Origin: Macrolepiota albuminosa | Lineage: Eukaryota; Basidiomycota; Agaricomycetes; Agaricales; Agaricaceae | Assembly (NCBI GenBank): GCA_027475525.1 | Contig: JAMWFC010000060.1 | Location: forward strand, 558,001 to 622,000 | Direction of reading: 5' to 3' | Length of the DNA: 64,000 bases | In this document: one piece after another, positions 1-11,427 of the stretch | Layout of the letters: the number at the start of each line of letters is the position of its first letter | Position numbering within the stretch: the first letter of the stretch is position 1 | The notes under the pieces: model-generated | Told to the model about the DNA's origin: nothing | The model's input: the letters and a program-made list of their open reading frames with translations, nothing else | Databases searched by the model: none | Program-made: the position numbers and the translations under genes

Positions 1-608
1 CAACCTTGTTGTTTTGTCCCGTCGTGAGATTCTGTACTGAGCTTGATGAAAAATTTCCAGCTGACGAAGGAAACCTTCATTTGGCCTAGGTGATAACATG
101 AGTCACGATGACAGAACAATAGAGGTATGTTCGTACTCGATGCTTGGCCGGACCTTCCGAATCATCTCTAAAGCAGCTTCCATATCCAAACGTTTGCTGT
201 ACATGAGGTATGCGGCAACGACGGACGCACTACGGCCTATTGATAATGGATGACATAAATGGGGGAAGGAGGAGAATCGAACTTACTAACTCCAGCATGA
301 CAATGGACTAGGACACCACGACCCTTCTGTAGCTCCGCTTCGATAAAGTGGATCGAGGGAAGTAAGTGTTGAAGAATATCTGTATCTTCCGTGTCGTCGA
401 GGAGTACTTGATGTCGAATGAAGGTCTATAGGACATAGAATAAGACGAGCGTGAGATTGAAGAGACGTAGGCAAACCTCCTGTATTGTAATTCTTCCACG
501 CATAGCAGAAAGAATACTGTATATCCCGTGTAATCTGAGCTCCTCAACATTGAGGGCGCTCGCGAGATCCCCTATCCAAAGTCCTGGTGTCACCTCGTCC
601 ATGGACAT
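1..608 (-). CDS. YVH1/DUSP12-like dual-specificity phosphatase, 3' part missing
   Basis: Partial gene running off the left edge. Exons (minus strand) 608-477, 425-287, 236-137 and 85-<1 join in phase, with introns of 51, 50 and 51 nt. Exon 1 starts MSMDEVTPGLWIGDL, the usual start of the phosphatase domain; the signature HCHAGVSRS with nucleophilic Cys and P-loop Arg is rebuilt across the junction at 286/237. The exon-4 sequence following RPSIEPNEGFLRQLE matches the YVH1/DUSP12 branch. In yeast, YVH1 acts in 60S ribosome maturation (removal of Mrt4) and in glycogen and sporulation control; the C-terminal zinc-binding domain needed for the ribosome role would lie outside the window. The start could be the Met at 608 or 602. 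Family assignment is firm; orthology to YVH1 is likely rather than proven. Confidence 0.85.
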
Positions 609-968
609 TGTGCACAACGTTGGGACTACTTGATCGTCGTGGGCCTGTAAAACTTGTGTAGAACGCCAAACTTCTGCCCAAATCGTGGACAGTGTTGCTG
701 GTATCGCCAAGGGGGTTACTGAGAAGATGACTAAAGTGATCGTGGAGGAAAGAGTGAAATAGCGTCGAAAAACGGAACTTGGGTATTGTAAGTACTAAAA
801 ATAGGCCTCCGATAAAGTTTTGGAAATTCAAATTTGGAGCGATCCTGCGCGCCAAATATCTTGCGCAGGGTTCTCAACATTCTTCATGCATATGGCAGTC
901 ACACAAATTACTTTACATGTTCAAGATGGACTCAATAAGATGTTCTTAAGAGTGGTTAGAAAGATTTA

Positions 969-1917
969 TCAGCCTCGGGCCATGCTATCCAAGGGAAAAT
1001 CAACACAATCTGGTACTTCTTGGCGGCGTAAACTTACCGGCGAAGTCCAGCGCTATCGCCGTTGAAAATATTTTGGTCGCCGGGATTGGGCCCAGAGTTG
1101 GCGTATTGCCAGAAGGTGCTGTAGCTACAAAGAGGTGTCACATCTGTGGTTATGTATAGTCCTCGTGACTTACGCCCAACCAGCAGGAAGGGGTCCAATT
1201 TTGGAAGCGTATCTGGCAATCCAGAGAGGGTGAGTACTAGCGAAGCCGGGGTAATTATCCGTGCAGGTAATCCACCAGTCAGTTGTGGTGTAGATGACTG
1301 AGTAAAAAGGAATATAGTACGACATTGTAAAAAAGGAAATGTTTGTTTGAGACGAACCGGGATAACGTCCAGTCTTATCATGGTAGGTACTGGAGAAGCT
1401 CCTGATCCAAGCAACCATGGCAGGAGCACTCAAACCATAGCACCTGGCACCATAAGGGTTGTCTATGGTTTACAAATGTTACAAGGATTCTGAAATAAGA
1501 CTGAAGCGAGAGCATCACATTCCATATCCAGGGCACCAGGAAGAGTTTGACCATCGGCAGTCCATACACCACCATTAGCAAGGAAGAATCTAGCCTGAGC
1601 GGCACCAGAGGATATATCGGGCCGAGCAAAGTGATAACTACCACGAATGATGCCTACATTCGTGGCACCGGTGTACTGACTGGAGAAGTAAGGGTTTCTA
1701 TACCCTGAGAGCCGCGCTTTGAGCACCTTGCGCGGAAAGAAGACAATAAATACGCACCAGTGCCTTCAGTCGCCTTGATGTAGGCGAACTCGATGCGGTT
1801 TGCTTTGACGGCGGACCACTTGATACTGGGTTGGTGGCTAGAGACGTCAATACCCTCAGGGGCGGTTCTAGCCGTAATTGCGGCCAGAGCATGAGCGATT
1901 ACCAAGAAAAATTTCAT
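969..1917 (-). CDS. Secreted GH25 lysozyme (Chalaropsis type), copy 1
   Basis: Six exons (1917-1758, 1704-1519, 1462-1358, 1297-1174, 1124-1038, 984-969) give 225 aa, about the normal size for a single-domain GH25 muramidase. The first ~18 residues (MKFFLVIAHALAAITA) are a signal peptide. The fold markers are in order: [27 protein letters not shown], the catalytic D-x-E motif in GALDMEY, and TTTDWW near the C-terminal strands; the protein ends GLRRMARG. GH25 enzymes cut the MurNAc-GlcNAc bond of bacterial peptidoglycan, so this is probably an antibacterial or bacterivorous secreted enzyme. It is the most distant of three tandem copies on this strand and keeps all catalytic residues. The last exon codes only five residues; the same tiny exon is in all three copies, which supports it. 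Confidence 0.93.
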
Positions 1918-1972
1918 TTTGAAGAAGACCGAGCCCGAGGAATTCTGAATTTGATAACCCTTTCAAAACGCA

Positions 1973-1979
1973 TTATATA
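1973..1979 (-). promoter_or_regulatory. TATA box of GH25 copy 1
   Basis: TATATAA on the minus strand, 56-62 nt upstream of the GH25-1 ATG. No equally good TATA is seen at the same place in copies 2 and 3, which instead share a TTTAAA/TTTTAA stretch. Confidence 0.4.
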
Positions 1980-3702
1980 TCCCAAACCACATCCGCATCC
2001 GGCGGAAATCATGTGGAGTGAATGTAGGTTATGGTCTAAGGAAGAAGGTGTTAAAGAAGGAGAGGTGTTTACCTTCGAGCCTTGCTCGAGGCAAGGATCG
2101 TTCTAATCAAGATAGTCATTTACTCGAAGCTAAGCCCATTCCAAGTCCTCGGCCGTAACGGGCTTGGTGAGTAGAATGGTGGCAAGCGAAGCCATCAGAC
2201 AGTCCAGCCTCCAGGGGCCTGGCGCTTTTAAACGAAGGCGAAGGGGGGTTAAGTAGCTTTGAGATTTATACTTGTACCGGAACGAGCAGAAAAGCAGGGC
2301 GAAAAATAGGTACGCCAAGGGACAAATTTTGAACATAGATATACTGCTAGCCTAGATTCGGAGTGGACAGGCACTCCACGAACACTATGGATAACATAGG
2401 TTAATGTGACTAGAAAGATTCCTGAAAGAGGTCCCGGTCCTGTACGTGTTCAGTACTCAGTATGGGCCGGCCGCCCAAGTACAGCTGATGGTATACATAC
2501 ATGCATCGGGCTAGATTTTTAACCTACTTTCAAAACATGCATGAGTGTTGCGTTGCGCTCACCTGATTCTGTGAATTGGTTTCACAAGACCGCTTTTTGT
2601 GGCAAGGCCGTTCATCATAAAAGTGTTCGACTTAATTGCGGAAATTGAATCCAGCCAGTTGCGCTTCAAGCGAAGTGGTCGAAGGGAACGTATGACATGC
2701 ATTACAAGCGGAAGTTTTATCAACTGCTGTTGAGTTTGAATGACTTCCAGATCTTCAATCTCTTCAGAGTCATGACTAACGCCGTCTAAATAATCTACAA
2801 GCTCTTCATGTATATATGTGATATATATATGGGTGTAACGCTAAGTAAGTACTACTGCCTCAGTCTTTGGGAAAATGACTGTATTTGACCTGTAACGCTA
2901 AGTAAGTACTACTGCTACAGATCAGGAGTAAGTAGCAGTTCGTTGTAGGTAAAGTGGTTTTACGTACCCTCAGTCTGTGGGAAAATGACTGAGGGTTCGG
3001 AAGGGCAATCCCTCTGATAGAGGGTTGGGTGGCTGAGAAACTATACAGGTCGATCGAACTCTCGATCGACCTGGAGAAGTAAGCAAGTAAATAAAATAAG
3101 AAATAGGAAAAGTTTAGACGCCGGGAGGTAACCGAGACGCCGCCGCCACAGCGTTGAGTCTATTTCCACAATGGGCTATTTCTGTATACGTACGTGTCCA
3201 ATGTCTACAAAAAGTGAAATAAATCACTTCGATCTAGTAATGACCGAATTTCCTCCCTTACCCTCCCATTATGGATACTGTATTGACTTCTTCGCAACAT
3301 GTGTTCCGGAAGATGCCGAATTAGCGTTCACCTTATGCTTGCGAAAAAATTTTCGCTTCTATGTAGCTAATCATAGACGCGTGGATATTGCTATGTTTCT
3401 TTATCTGCTCAGGTGATCTTGGCAGCATCCGAGGACAATCTAGACATATGATGGATTCTCGAACTAACCAGGCTCTTCGATTGTTAAATAGACCAGATTG
3501 ATATAATATTTTTATGACGATGGCGATTGTTACTTCCATAATCAATCTGTCTTCTCTTGAACTTGAAGTTTTCTTCAGGTGCTCGGTGTCAAGTGAATAT
3601 CATCCAGTCTGGCTCAGACGGCCCTGCAATAATGTATATTTTATTTAGATTTACCAACGATACATTTGAAGACTTGAGAGATGTAGGGTATGTTCAATGA
3701 AC
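1980..3702. other. Intergenic region with short direct repeats and a hairpin
   Basis: No gene recognised. A 25-bp direct repeat (beginning TGTAACGCTAAGTAAG) lies at 2834-2858 and 2891-2915. Each is followed, directly or after ~50 bp, by a CTCAGTCT..GGGAAAATGACTG motif at 2859-2881 and 2969-2991. A perfect 12-bp inverted repeat with a 4-nt loop lies at 3046-3073. From about 3508 the sequence is homologous to ~5598-5790, i.e. it is the duplicated 3' flank of GH25 copy 2. Confidence 0.5.
3046..3073. repeat. Perfect 12-bp inverted repeat, 4-nt loop
   Basis: Left arm CAGGTCGATCGA (3046-3057), loop ACTC, right arm TCGATCGACCTG (3062-3073). Could form a stem-loop or be the footprint of an excised element; no neighbouring gene explains it. 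Confidence 0.7.
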
Positions 3703-4667
3703 TTATGAGCCCTTAGCCATGCTGTCAAGGAAGATTAAGACAAGATTTCTTCACGTAGAGACTGTATGGAAACGTACCGGCCAAGTCCAGCACTATCACC
3801 GTTAAAGATGTCTTGATCCCCAGGATTAGCACCAGAGTCAGCATATTGCCAAAACGTAGTGAAACTACGAGGGCGTGTTAACGTTAGCCCCAGAGATAGA
3901 GTCGTGATGCGTAAGAACTTACGCCCAGCCAGCAGGAAGCGTCCCAATAGAGGAGGCGTATCTGGCAATCCAAAGAGGATTGTCATTAGCAAAGCCAGGG
4001 TAGTTGCCCGTGCAGGTGGTCCACCAGTCAGTGGTTGTATAGATGACTATGGCAAGACCGTACTAAGCACTACTCTCTGAAGACAAGAACCTTATTTCAC
4101 AAACCGGGATAGCGTCCAGTGTTGGCGAGGTAGGTGTCGGAGAAGTCTTTGATCCATGCAACCATGGCGGAAGCACTCAAGCCGTAGCACGTAGCGCCAT
4201 CAGGGTTGTCTGCGATTGATCAATGTGACGCAGGACGTGAAGAAAGGTAAATTGATATCTACATTCGATGTCGAGGGCGCCCGGAAGAGTGATACCATCT
4301 GCAGTCCATCCACCACCGTGAGCAAGGAAGAAGGTAGCCTGTGTAGCACCAGAGGACATATCGGGATGGGCAAAGTGATAGCCACCGCGGATAATACCAA
4401 TGTTAGTTGCCCCAATGTATTGGCTGGAGAACTCGGGGTTGATATAGCCTAAGGGTCCCATGATCTCGAGTTTCCTAAGGAAAAGAAGATGACTTAGGTA
4501 TACGTACTGGTACCTTCAGTCGCTTTGATGTAGGCAAACTCGACGCCGTTAGCCTTGACGGTGGACCAATTAATGCCGGGTTGAAAGCCTGAGACATCAA
4601 TACCCTGAGGAGCGGCACTCGTAGTGACTGCAGCGAGAGCAAGAGTGACGACAGACAGTAACTTCAT
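3703..4667 (-). CDS. Secreted GH25 lysozyme, copy 2
   Basis: Same six-exon layout as copy 1: 4667-4508, 4448-4263, 4209-4105, 4046-3923, 3864-3778, 3721-3703, giving 226 aa. Exon lengths 160, 186, 105, 124 and 87 are identical to copy 1; only the last exon differs (19 against 16 nt). Signal peptide [17 protein letters not shown], then [25 protein letters not shown], the intact catalytic motif in GALDIEYN, and TTTDWWTTC; ends AGLGRMAKGS. Role as for copy 1: secreted peptidoglycan hydrolase. This gene and copy 3 are the closest pair, with matching introns, ~200 bp of matching 3' flank and at least ~80 bp of matching promoter, so they come from a recent tandem duplication of roughly 1.25 kb. Confidence 0.93.
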
Positions 4668-5792
4668 CTTGAAGGAGACACGCCGTACAAGCCTGGACTT
4701 AAAACACTTTCAAGATGCTTCATATGGCCCAACAGTCAAGAATGTCAAGGAGTCATGTGGAATTCAACTCATTCGATAGTCGAAGGACCAAAAGAGAGGT
4801 TTCTGGAAAAAGAACCATACCGTCAGTGACATACGTTGACGTTTGGTCCAGGAGAATCTTCTGAAGTGACCATTGGGGTGTGACACACCAAGGAGAATAG
4901 ATTCCGAAGTTCTTTCGTAATGATACTTGCTGCATGGTGCACGCGCGGAGAGGTTATGTGGTTTTAGATCAATAGGCACTCAGCAGTGGACCTTCTGGGG
5001 AGCCCAGACGCCTTGCCTATGGCCTACACTCCCTATGGCATCTCGCCTCTATCTGTCCTAGTGGGTTGCATATGGGAACAGGCACAACAGTGACCCAGCA
5101 ACTTCTTCGCAGTCATGTGACATTAGGAAGATGCCGACGCTGGAACTTAGTGATTCTCAGAATGATTCTGTGGTACGAATCGTTCTATACTCAGGCTTAT
5201 ATGTTCGTGTCACTCTCTTAGCCCAACTCAATATCATTGTATAATATTAATGCGCACACATACTTGCAAGTTATGTTGATAAGTGCCATCAACCAACTTG
5301 ATTCTTGAACCATACACCAATTGGTGCCGTTTAGAATTCTATTTCCCGTCGTGTATAACTGGGGTTTTGATGCTACCCCACCTGCCCATTTAACGTGTTC
5401 GTAATTTGTTACTTGTTATCCGTTTTTCGTCAATCGATCATTCAGTCTATTCTTCAAATTGGTCAACTGTGGGTTATCGTCGTAGATAAGTCCATAGCTG
5501 TTATATACAGTGTAAATAGAGGAGAATCCAGACCTTGTATGACAAGATTCTTGAACTCCAAAGTCAGGTTCTCGACTCTTAAAGGGAGCAGTAGAATTAT
5601 TTTTATGACGATGGCAATTGTTACTTCCATTATAATCTGTCTGCGCTGAGCCTTCAAGTTTTCTCCAGGTGCTCTGCGCTAAGTGAACATCGAATCTGGC
5701 TCAGAGACGGTCCTGAAATCATGTATATTCGAAACTGGTCAATAACACATTTTGAAAGACTTGAGAAATGTAGTATATGTTCAATAAACTTA
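4668..5792. other. Intergenic region between GH25 copies 2 and 3
   Basis: No gene seen. The first ~100 bp (promoter of copy 2) matches the sequence upstream of copy 3 (6742-6835), including CAACAGTCAAGAATGT. The last ~200 bp (about 5598-5792) matches 3508-3702, the 3' flank of copy 2. The middle ~840 bp is unique. Confidence 0.5.
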
Positions 5793-6741
5793 TTAACCCT
5801 TGGCCAAGCTGTAAAAGAAGGTGAATACAAGGTTCCTTCATGTAGAAAAGGAAGCGTACCGACGAAGTCCAGCACTATCACCATTGAAGATGTCTTGATT
5901 CCCAGGATTCGTGCCAGAGTTAGCATATTGCCAAAACGTAGTGTAACTACCGAGGTTTGTCAGCGTAAATTCTAGAGATAAGAGTCGTGATGCATGAGAA
6001 GGAAGCTTTCCAATAGAGGAGGCGTATCTGGCAATCCAAAGAGGATGGTTATTAGCAAAGCCAGGGTAGTTTCCCGTACAGGTGGTCCACCAGTCAGTGG
6101 TAGTCAAGATGACTACGAGTATGAGAGGACCGTACTGAGTACTACTCTCTGACAATGATGAGAATCTTTAGTTCACGAACCAGGATAGCGTCCAGCTTTG
6201 AAAAGGTAGGTGTCGGAGAAGTCTTTGATCCATGAAACCATGGCAGAAGCGCTCAAGCCGTAGCACGTAGCGCCATAAGGGTTATCTGCAATTGATCAAA
6301 GTGAAACAGAGCGTGAAAAAAGGTAAATTGATGTCTACATAAAATCTCGAGGGCACCAGGAAGAGTGATACCATCTGCAGTCCATCCACCACCGTGAGTA
6401 GTAAAGAAGCTAGCCTGTGTGGCACCAGAGGAGATATCGGGACGAGCCAAGTGATAGCCACCACGGATGATACCAATGTTAGTTGCCCCGATGTATTGGC
6501 TAGTGAACTCGGGGTTGGTATAGCCTAAGGGTCGCATGATCTTGAGCGTCCCAAGAAAAGGAGGATGACTCGGGTACGTACTGGTACCTTCAGTAGCCTT
6601 GATATAGGCAAACTCGACGCCGTTAGCCTTGACGGCGGACCAATCAATGTCGGGTTGATAGCTAGAGACGTCAATACCCTGAGGAGCGGGACTCGTAGTG
6701 ACTGCAGCGAGAGCAAGAGTGAAGGCAGACTGTAACTTCAT
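5793..6741 (-). pseudogene. GH25 lysozyme copy 3, probably catalytically dead
   Basis: Homologue of copy 2 with two lesions. First, the catalytic strand reads GALEILYN where copies 1 and 2 read GALDMEY and GALDIEY, so the conserved D-x-E motif is gone (position of the key Glu is Leu, near 6343-6353). Second, about 22 bp present in copy 2 at the end of exon 4, including the splice donor, are absent near 6000. The old intron is then read through in frame and fuses exons 4 and 5 (6112-5860), adding 14 codons net. Model: 6741-6582, 6524-6339, 6285-6181, 6112-5860, 5808-5793; 239 aa, ending AGLRRLAKG. The frame is otherwise open and the signal peptide is kept, so it may still be expressed as a non-enzymatic GH25-fold protein. 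Loss of activity is inferred. Confidence 0.8.
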
Positions 6742-8494
6742 CTTCAAGGAGACACCTTACAAGCCTGCATTTAAACACTTTCAAGATGCTGTATATGCGT
6801 CAACAGTCAAGAATGTTATCACTCCATTGACGCAGTACTGGCCACGATACTTCCTGGTTCGTTCATCTCTGCACGACAAAGGGGAGATTATCTGTCTCAT
6901 CCTAGGACCTGTCACTGGGTGATACGCACGTTGTTCATGTCACTAAATCCGTACTCTTCTAACATCCTATGCAGCCCTGCTTCGAGGCTGCTGATCTCTG
7001 TTGACAGAAGAACATCAAAAAGTACTGTACAACACTGCATCAACCAGGGACCACGTGTTGCACAAAAACTTATGTCTTCGTGCGTAGAAGTTGTCAAATG
7101 AGGCATGTGTCTTTTCCTCAGAAGCTGGCGAACGTAAAACCCCCCAAAATTTTGACTTGAAGATGCAAGTACATAAGTCATTTCCGGGGGCCCTGCCGTT
7201 GTTCCTCCAAAAGAAACAGATAAGTAGCGCAACTTGTGATAAACTGCTCCCACCTGTTTTACAGATGACTAAACATGTTGAGTGTCAGGCCAGAGAACAT
7301 GTGATCTGTCTCTATTCTATGGGGTCAGAAGCACCTTGATCATGCTAGTGCTTCTTCCATATTAGAACCGCATACCACATTGACATCAAGTCACTGCATG
7401 GGTGCTCCTTCCCGTGGATTGGCTAGAGTCCACCGATCCAATCAGGACTGTCGGTTCCGAACGTGCGGCTGCGCAGTAATGGAACCATGTGAAGTGGAGT
7501 GATAGCAACTTTGTGCCTTCTTGAGTTATTCGGGTCAATTGCAGAGGAGGCTTGGGCAGTGACTGATTATCAAAGTTGCTGTGAACTGAAATCACAAGAT
7601 GGAAAGGAAAGTGGTCAAACAAACAAGAAAAGCTGGCAATGACACCCATCGACTAAGTAAGCCTATAATCTGAATCGACGAATGCTGGCTTTGCGTCTTT
7701 TCTTCGCGTTATTGTCGCGTTTGAAGAGGCCATACATAAGTCATCTGATGAGACTGACCTATAAACATGTGATTTGTATGGTCAGGAAGGAGGGGCAAGT
7801 GACAATGCAGTTGGCAGCTTCAAACAGGAGACTTTTCCTGTCACAGTACATGAGCATTGTTGTATGAGAAATCAAGGCAATCACCTCTTCAAATAGAGCC
7901 AGTGATCATTGAAGTAGGCGAGACATTCATGCATGCGCCTTAGCTCTATTGTGTCATCCATCCGGAGAAAAAAGTTTTCGGAGACTGGGTAATGGTGGTC
8001 CTTGACCGGCGAGAAACACACATTGCACAGTTAGTCTTGGGGCCAGGGCATATTCCATAAAGCTCCACCGACACTGCCGAGATTGAGACGTGGCTGTGAT
8101 GGAAGATCGAGCGCCACAAACAATCATCAGGTTTACGTAACCTCTCTGTCCCTGATTTCAACCCAACCGTCTTACCCTGTAGATGCCGCGCCACAAACAA
8201 TCATCAGGTTTACGTAACCTCTCTGTCCCTGATTTCAACCCAACCGTCTTACCCTGTAGATGCCAAAAACTATTGTCGGTATGTGACAGACACACATTTT
8301 GACTAGTTACTGACTGTCTCCGAAGAAACCTAATAAAAAAACCTGCTTTAAACGCTTTGCCATGAATACCGGGCGTGCGTGACCTTGCTACCCAGAGTAC
8401 GACTCTATTTTAAACTCATCCGGATATGCTATACAGTGTTTCCTTTGTCCTTTCTCTTTACCTCTCCTTGTAATACCGCGACGGGTCACATCCT
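6742..8494. other. Intergenic region between GH25-3 and the DUF2855 gene
   Basis: No convincing gene. The left ~90 bp is the duplicated GH25 promoter. A 113-codon minus-strand frame (7253-6912) has no recognisable domain. The only structure is the exact 77-bp duplication at 8111-8264. The ~60 bp before the DUF2855 start are pyrimidine-rich, as is common at fungal transcription starts. Confidence 0.4.
8111..8264. repeat. Exact 77-bp tandem duplication (period 77)
   Basis: Copy 1 8111-8187, copy 2 8188-8264. Same period as the duplications in the transposon half; probably an assembly artefact. Confidence 0.85.
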
Positions 8495-9884
8495 ATGACC
8501 GACGATAATCTAACATTCTGTGTACCACGCTTATCCTCGGGACAACAAGCTCACCGACCAATTCTCGTCAAATCACACAAACCAACGTGTCCACCCAACC
8601 ACGTCATACTGCAAATCGACCGTTTCGGATTCTCCGCGAACAATATCACGTATCAAGCTCTCGGAGAGCACCCGCACTTCCGGTTTGTCTGAGAGCCTCT
8701 TATTTATGCTGATGATGGGTGCCATGTGTTTGTATCTAGGTATTTTGACTTCCATGGCGTACCGGAAACTGGAGACGCAAATGTGTCTAAGGAAACGCAC
8801 GGGGTGATACCTGTGTGGGGTTTTGCTACGGTCGTTGAGTCTACTCATCAAAAGATACACGCAGGGGAGCGTGTGTATGGGTACTTTGCGCCAACGCGGT
8901 ATCTGTCGCTTGCAGTATCCCCGACAGACGTGAACAAATACGCGTTTTACGTTCCACGACCTTATCTACCTGCCGGTACGCTCCTTGTTTCTCCCTGTCT
9001 TTCTGTAATGGCTCACGACGGACACAGATCGGCGACCATACAATCAAATCCTCCGGTGCGCCGCCGACCCCCAGTACATACCAGACCCGATCATCGAAGA
9101 CCTTACTATGCTTTACCGACCACTCTTTTGGACCTCATACTGGTGCGAAGACTGGCTTTTCTCCTCGACTTATCGCGGCGGAGCTTCTGTATTCCTCATC
9201 TCATCCGCCTCTTCCAAGACCGCGTTCTGCCTCGCGTACCTAATCAAGAAACGCATCGCGCACGGCGAAGTCAAACAGAACGTGCGCGTCGTAGGCCTCA
9301 CGTCGAAGGGGAATGTGGAATTTACGACACGACTGGGGCTTTATGATGTAGTGCTGGAGTATGGCTCTTTTACGTCGGATGACGCGTTCCAGTACCGTGG
9401 TCGGGATGAAGGATGGATTTATGTTGATGTAGCATCCAACGGCGCGCTCAACGAACGTATCCGTGCATATTTTGCATCACCTTACGCACCCTGCCTCGCT
9501 GCATGTATCAGCTTAGGTTTAACAAACGTCTCGCCGAGCGCCTCTTCTTCCTCGATCAGTTGGAGTACCAACACTTTCTCAGCGTTCCCCGCAAATGCAC
9601 ACACAAACCAATTTTGGCCTCAATTTGAGGACTTCTTCATGGTCGAATGGTTGAACGTACGGAAGCACCAGCTTCCGATAGAGGAGATGTTCGCAAGGCA
9701 GAATAAGGCATGGAAGGAGCTAATGGAGGATTGTAAGGGCTGGGTGAGGGTAGAGAGAGTGTACGGGGGACATGATGTGATGACGGCGTATCAAGTGGTG
9801 GCTGAGAGGGGTGTGGGGCCTGAGAAAGGACTTGTGTGGAGTTTGTGGGACCGAGAAGAAAAGGTGTCGAAAGCGAGACTTTGA
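8495..9884 (+). CDS. DUF2855 family protein
   Basis: Three exons, 8495-8682, 8740-8975 and 9028-9884 (introns 57 and 52 nt), give 426 aa in one phase. I assign DUF2855 from overall shape: an N-terminal part with FGFSANNITYQ (residues ~48-58), VIPVWGFATV and GERVYGYFAPT, and a C-terminal part with FLISSASSKTAF and VVGLTSKGNVEF. This resembles a degenerate medium-chain reductase (GroES-like plus Rossmann), but the glycine-rich nucleotide loop is not canonical, so cofactor use is unknown. Substrate and pathway are unknown. Start chosen at MTDDNLTF, which follows the pyrimidine tract. A longer overlapping frame (8726-9346) is only read-through of intron 2. Confidence 0.8.
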
Positions 9885-11427
9885 TTGGTTACCACCTTTT
9901 TTTTTTTCATCGATTTGGATTAAGGGTATGAGTTGCCGTCGTTTTGTTGGGTATATTCGGCTTTCAAGACCTCCATGCACTCGGACTTATCGCTTCGGCT
10001 TCCTTGCTTTCCTCGGTCGTCGTCTTTCTTGCAGGGTTATCAAAATGAAGAATCTTTCATCGGGACCGTTTGAATTTTGAAGGAGTGCTCATTTCGGGAT
10101 ACACACATTTGTAGTACTTGATCTATTCAAGCAGCTTTTTGAGACCCGATGGATTGCTGGCTTCTGGACCCAGTTAGCCCCGAGATACATTTTACAAATG
10201 GTTCTTTGGCATTATCAAGCTTCCGCATTCTAAACCTTAAAGCTAGCTCCTTTTTCTCGTACTTGGTCCCTTTCTCCGCGTTCAAATCGGGTCCTCTTTA
10301 TTAGCGACTGAGATTTGATACGGATCGGTTTCCATATGATGATGTCAAGATCCATTCAAGCCATCAAAGCTGAAAGTGTCGCAGACGGCTGTGCTGGACA
10401 TACATGTTTATGACGAGTGCGTGAACCACTTGGCAGGGACGTGGAGAAGGACGTTTATTTGGAGTAAGATAGATGCACAGCTTCTCGATATTTTTTGATC
10501 GATGACGCGAGCGAGTACAAATTTATCCGGCTCTTCGTTTGTTGGGCACAAGCTGCTGGAGGTCAAAGAGTCCAAGAAACCTTTCGTTGGACGATGAAAT
10601 TGTGAAGCCTTTGATGAGAGGTGTAGCATTCCACGGGATGTGGAATCGGGCATTCGGGGAGCGAGGGAAAGTCAGCGGATTTATGATTACGGCCTCTCCA
10701 TCATGGGCCCGGGAAGCTTAGTTGACGTTAGCCATGTTTGCATAGGGAAGATGGCTCGGTCTTACTATTTTTGAGAGGCGATAACAAATGATTTGCAGGG
10801 AGAGATCAGCGCTTCATACCCACGAAAGTCACAAGACTCGAACAGGTGCAATGGATTAGCCTTGGGCGAAGAGCGAGTAGTGGCGCGAAATACGAAAGCT
10901 GTGTGTGGAGTAAGGCAAGCAGAGTTGAGTTAGAGCACAAGGCGGTGAAAGGGGAAACCGTGATCGGGAAGAACCATGTTGATGGCCGACGTGACGGAGA
11001 CCCCGGATACTGCATGAAATTGGTGAACTTGTGAAGAGGCTGGACCATCACAGGTTGGACTACTGGGTATCATGGATTTAGCTTACGCAGGCTAGGCCAG
11101 GGCCCTGAATCACGAGAGAAGGGACAAAGAAACATGAAAGGCGATGAACGTGCCAGCCGTCGGAGACGAGACTGTCGCCGTCGGTACCGTGGGCGGACTG
11201 ACCCGTGGCAGGGACAGACGAGTAAGGTGAGCACAGCACGAGCGTCTAGCGGAGGAGAGGATGCCGGATATGGAGGCAGTGGCGGGCGAAGTATCGGGGG
11301 TCCCTTGTTGATGATACATATACAAACCACGCGGCAGCCACGAGAGCACCACGCGATCGAGGCACTCATCCCCTCCGAGCAAGCCACCGTGTCCCCTAAA
11401 TACTCCCTCCCAATGTGTCCTGCCTCC
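9885..11427. other. Intergenic region
   Basis: No gene recognised. Short open frames on both strands have no domain and no supporting splice structure. The right part (from ~11134) is open in the frame of the phosphodiesterase and could be 5' UTR or an N-terminal extension of that gene. Confidence 0.4.

Noticed and set aside
2130..2336. 68-codon minus-strand frame with a hydrophobic N-terminus
   Set aside because: No family resemblance, no intron or promoter support.
6912..7253. 113-codon minus-strand frame upstream of the DUF2855 gene
   Set aside because: No domain, no splice structure, no homologue recognised; could be chance.
8726..9346. 206-codon frame inside the DUF2855 gene
   Set aside because: Reads through intron 2 and then in the wrong frame; the spliced model is in phase and matches the family.
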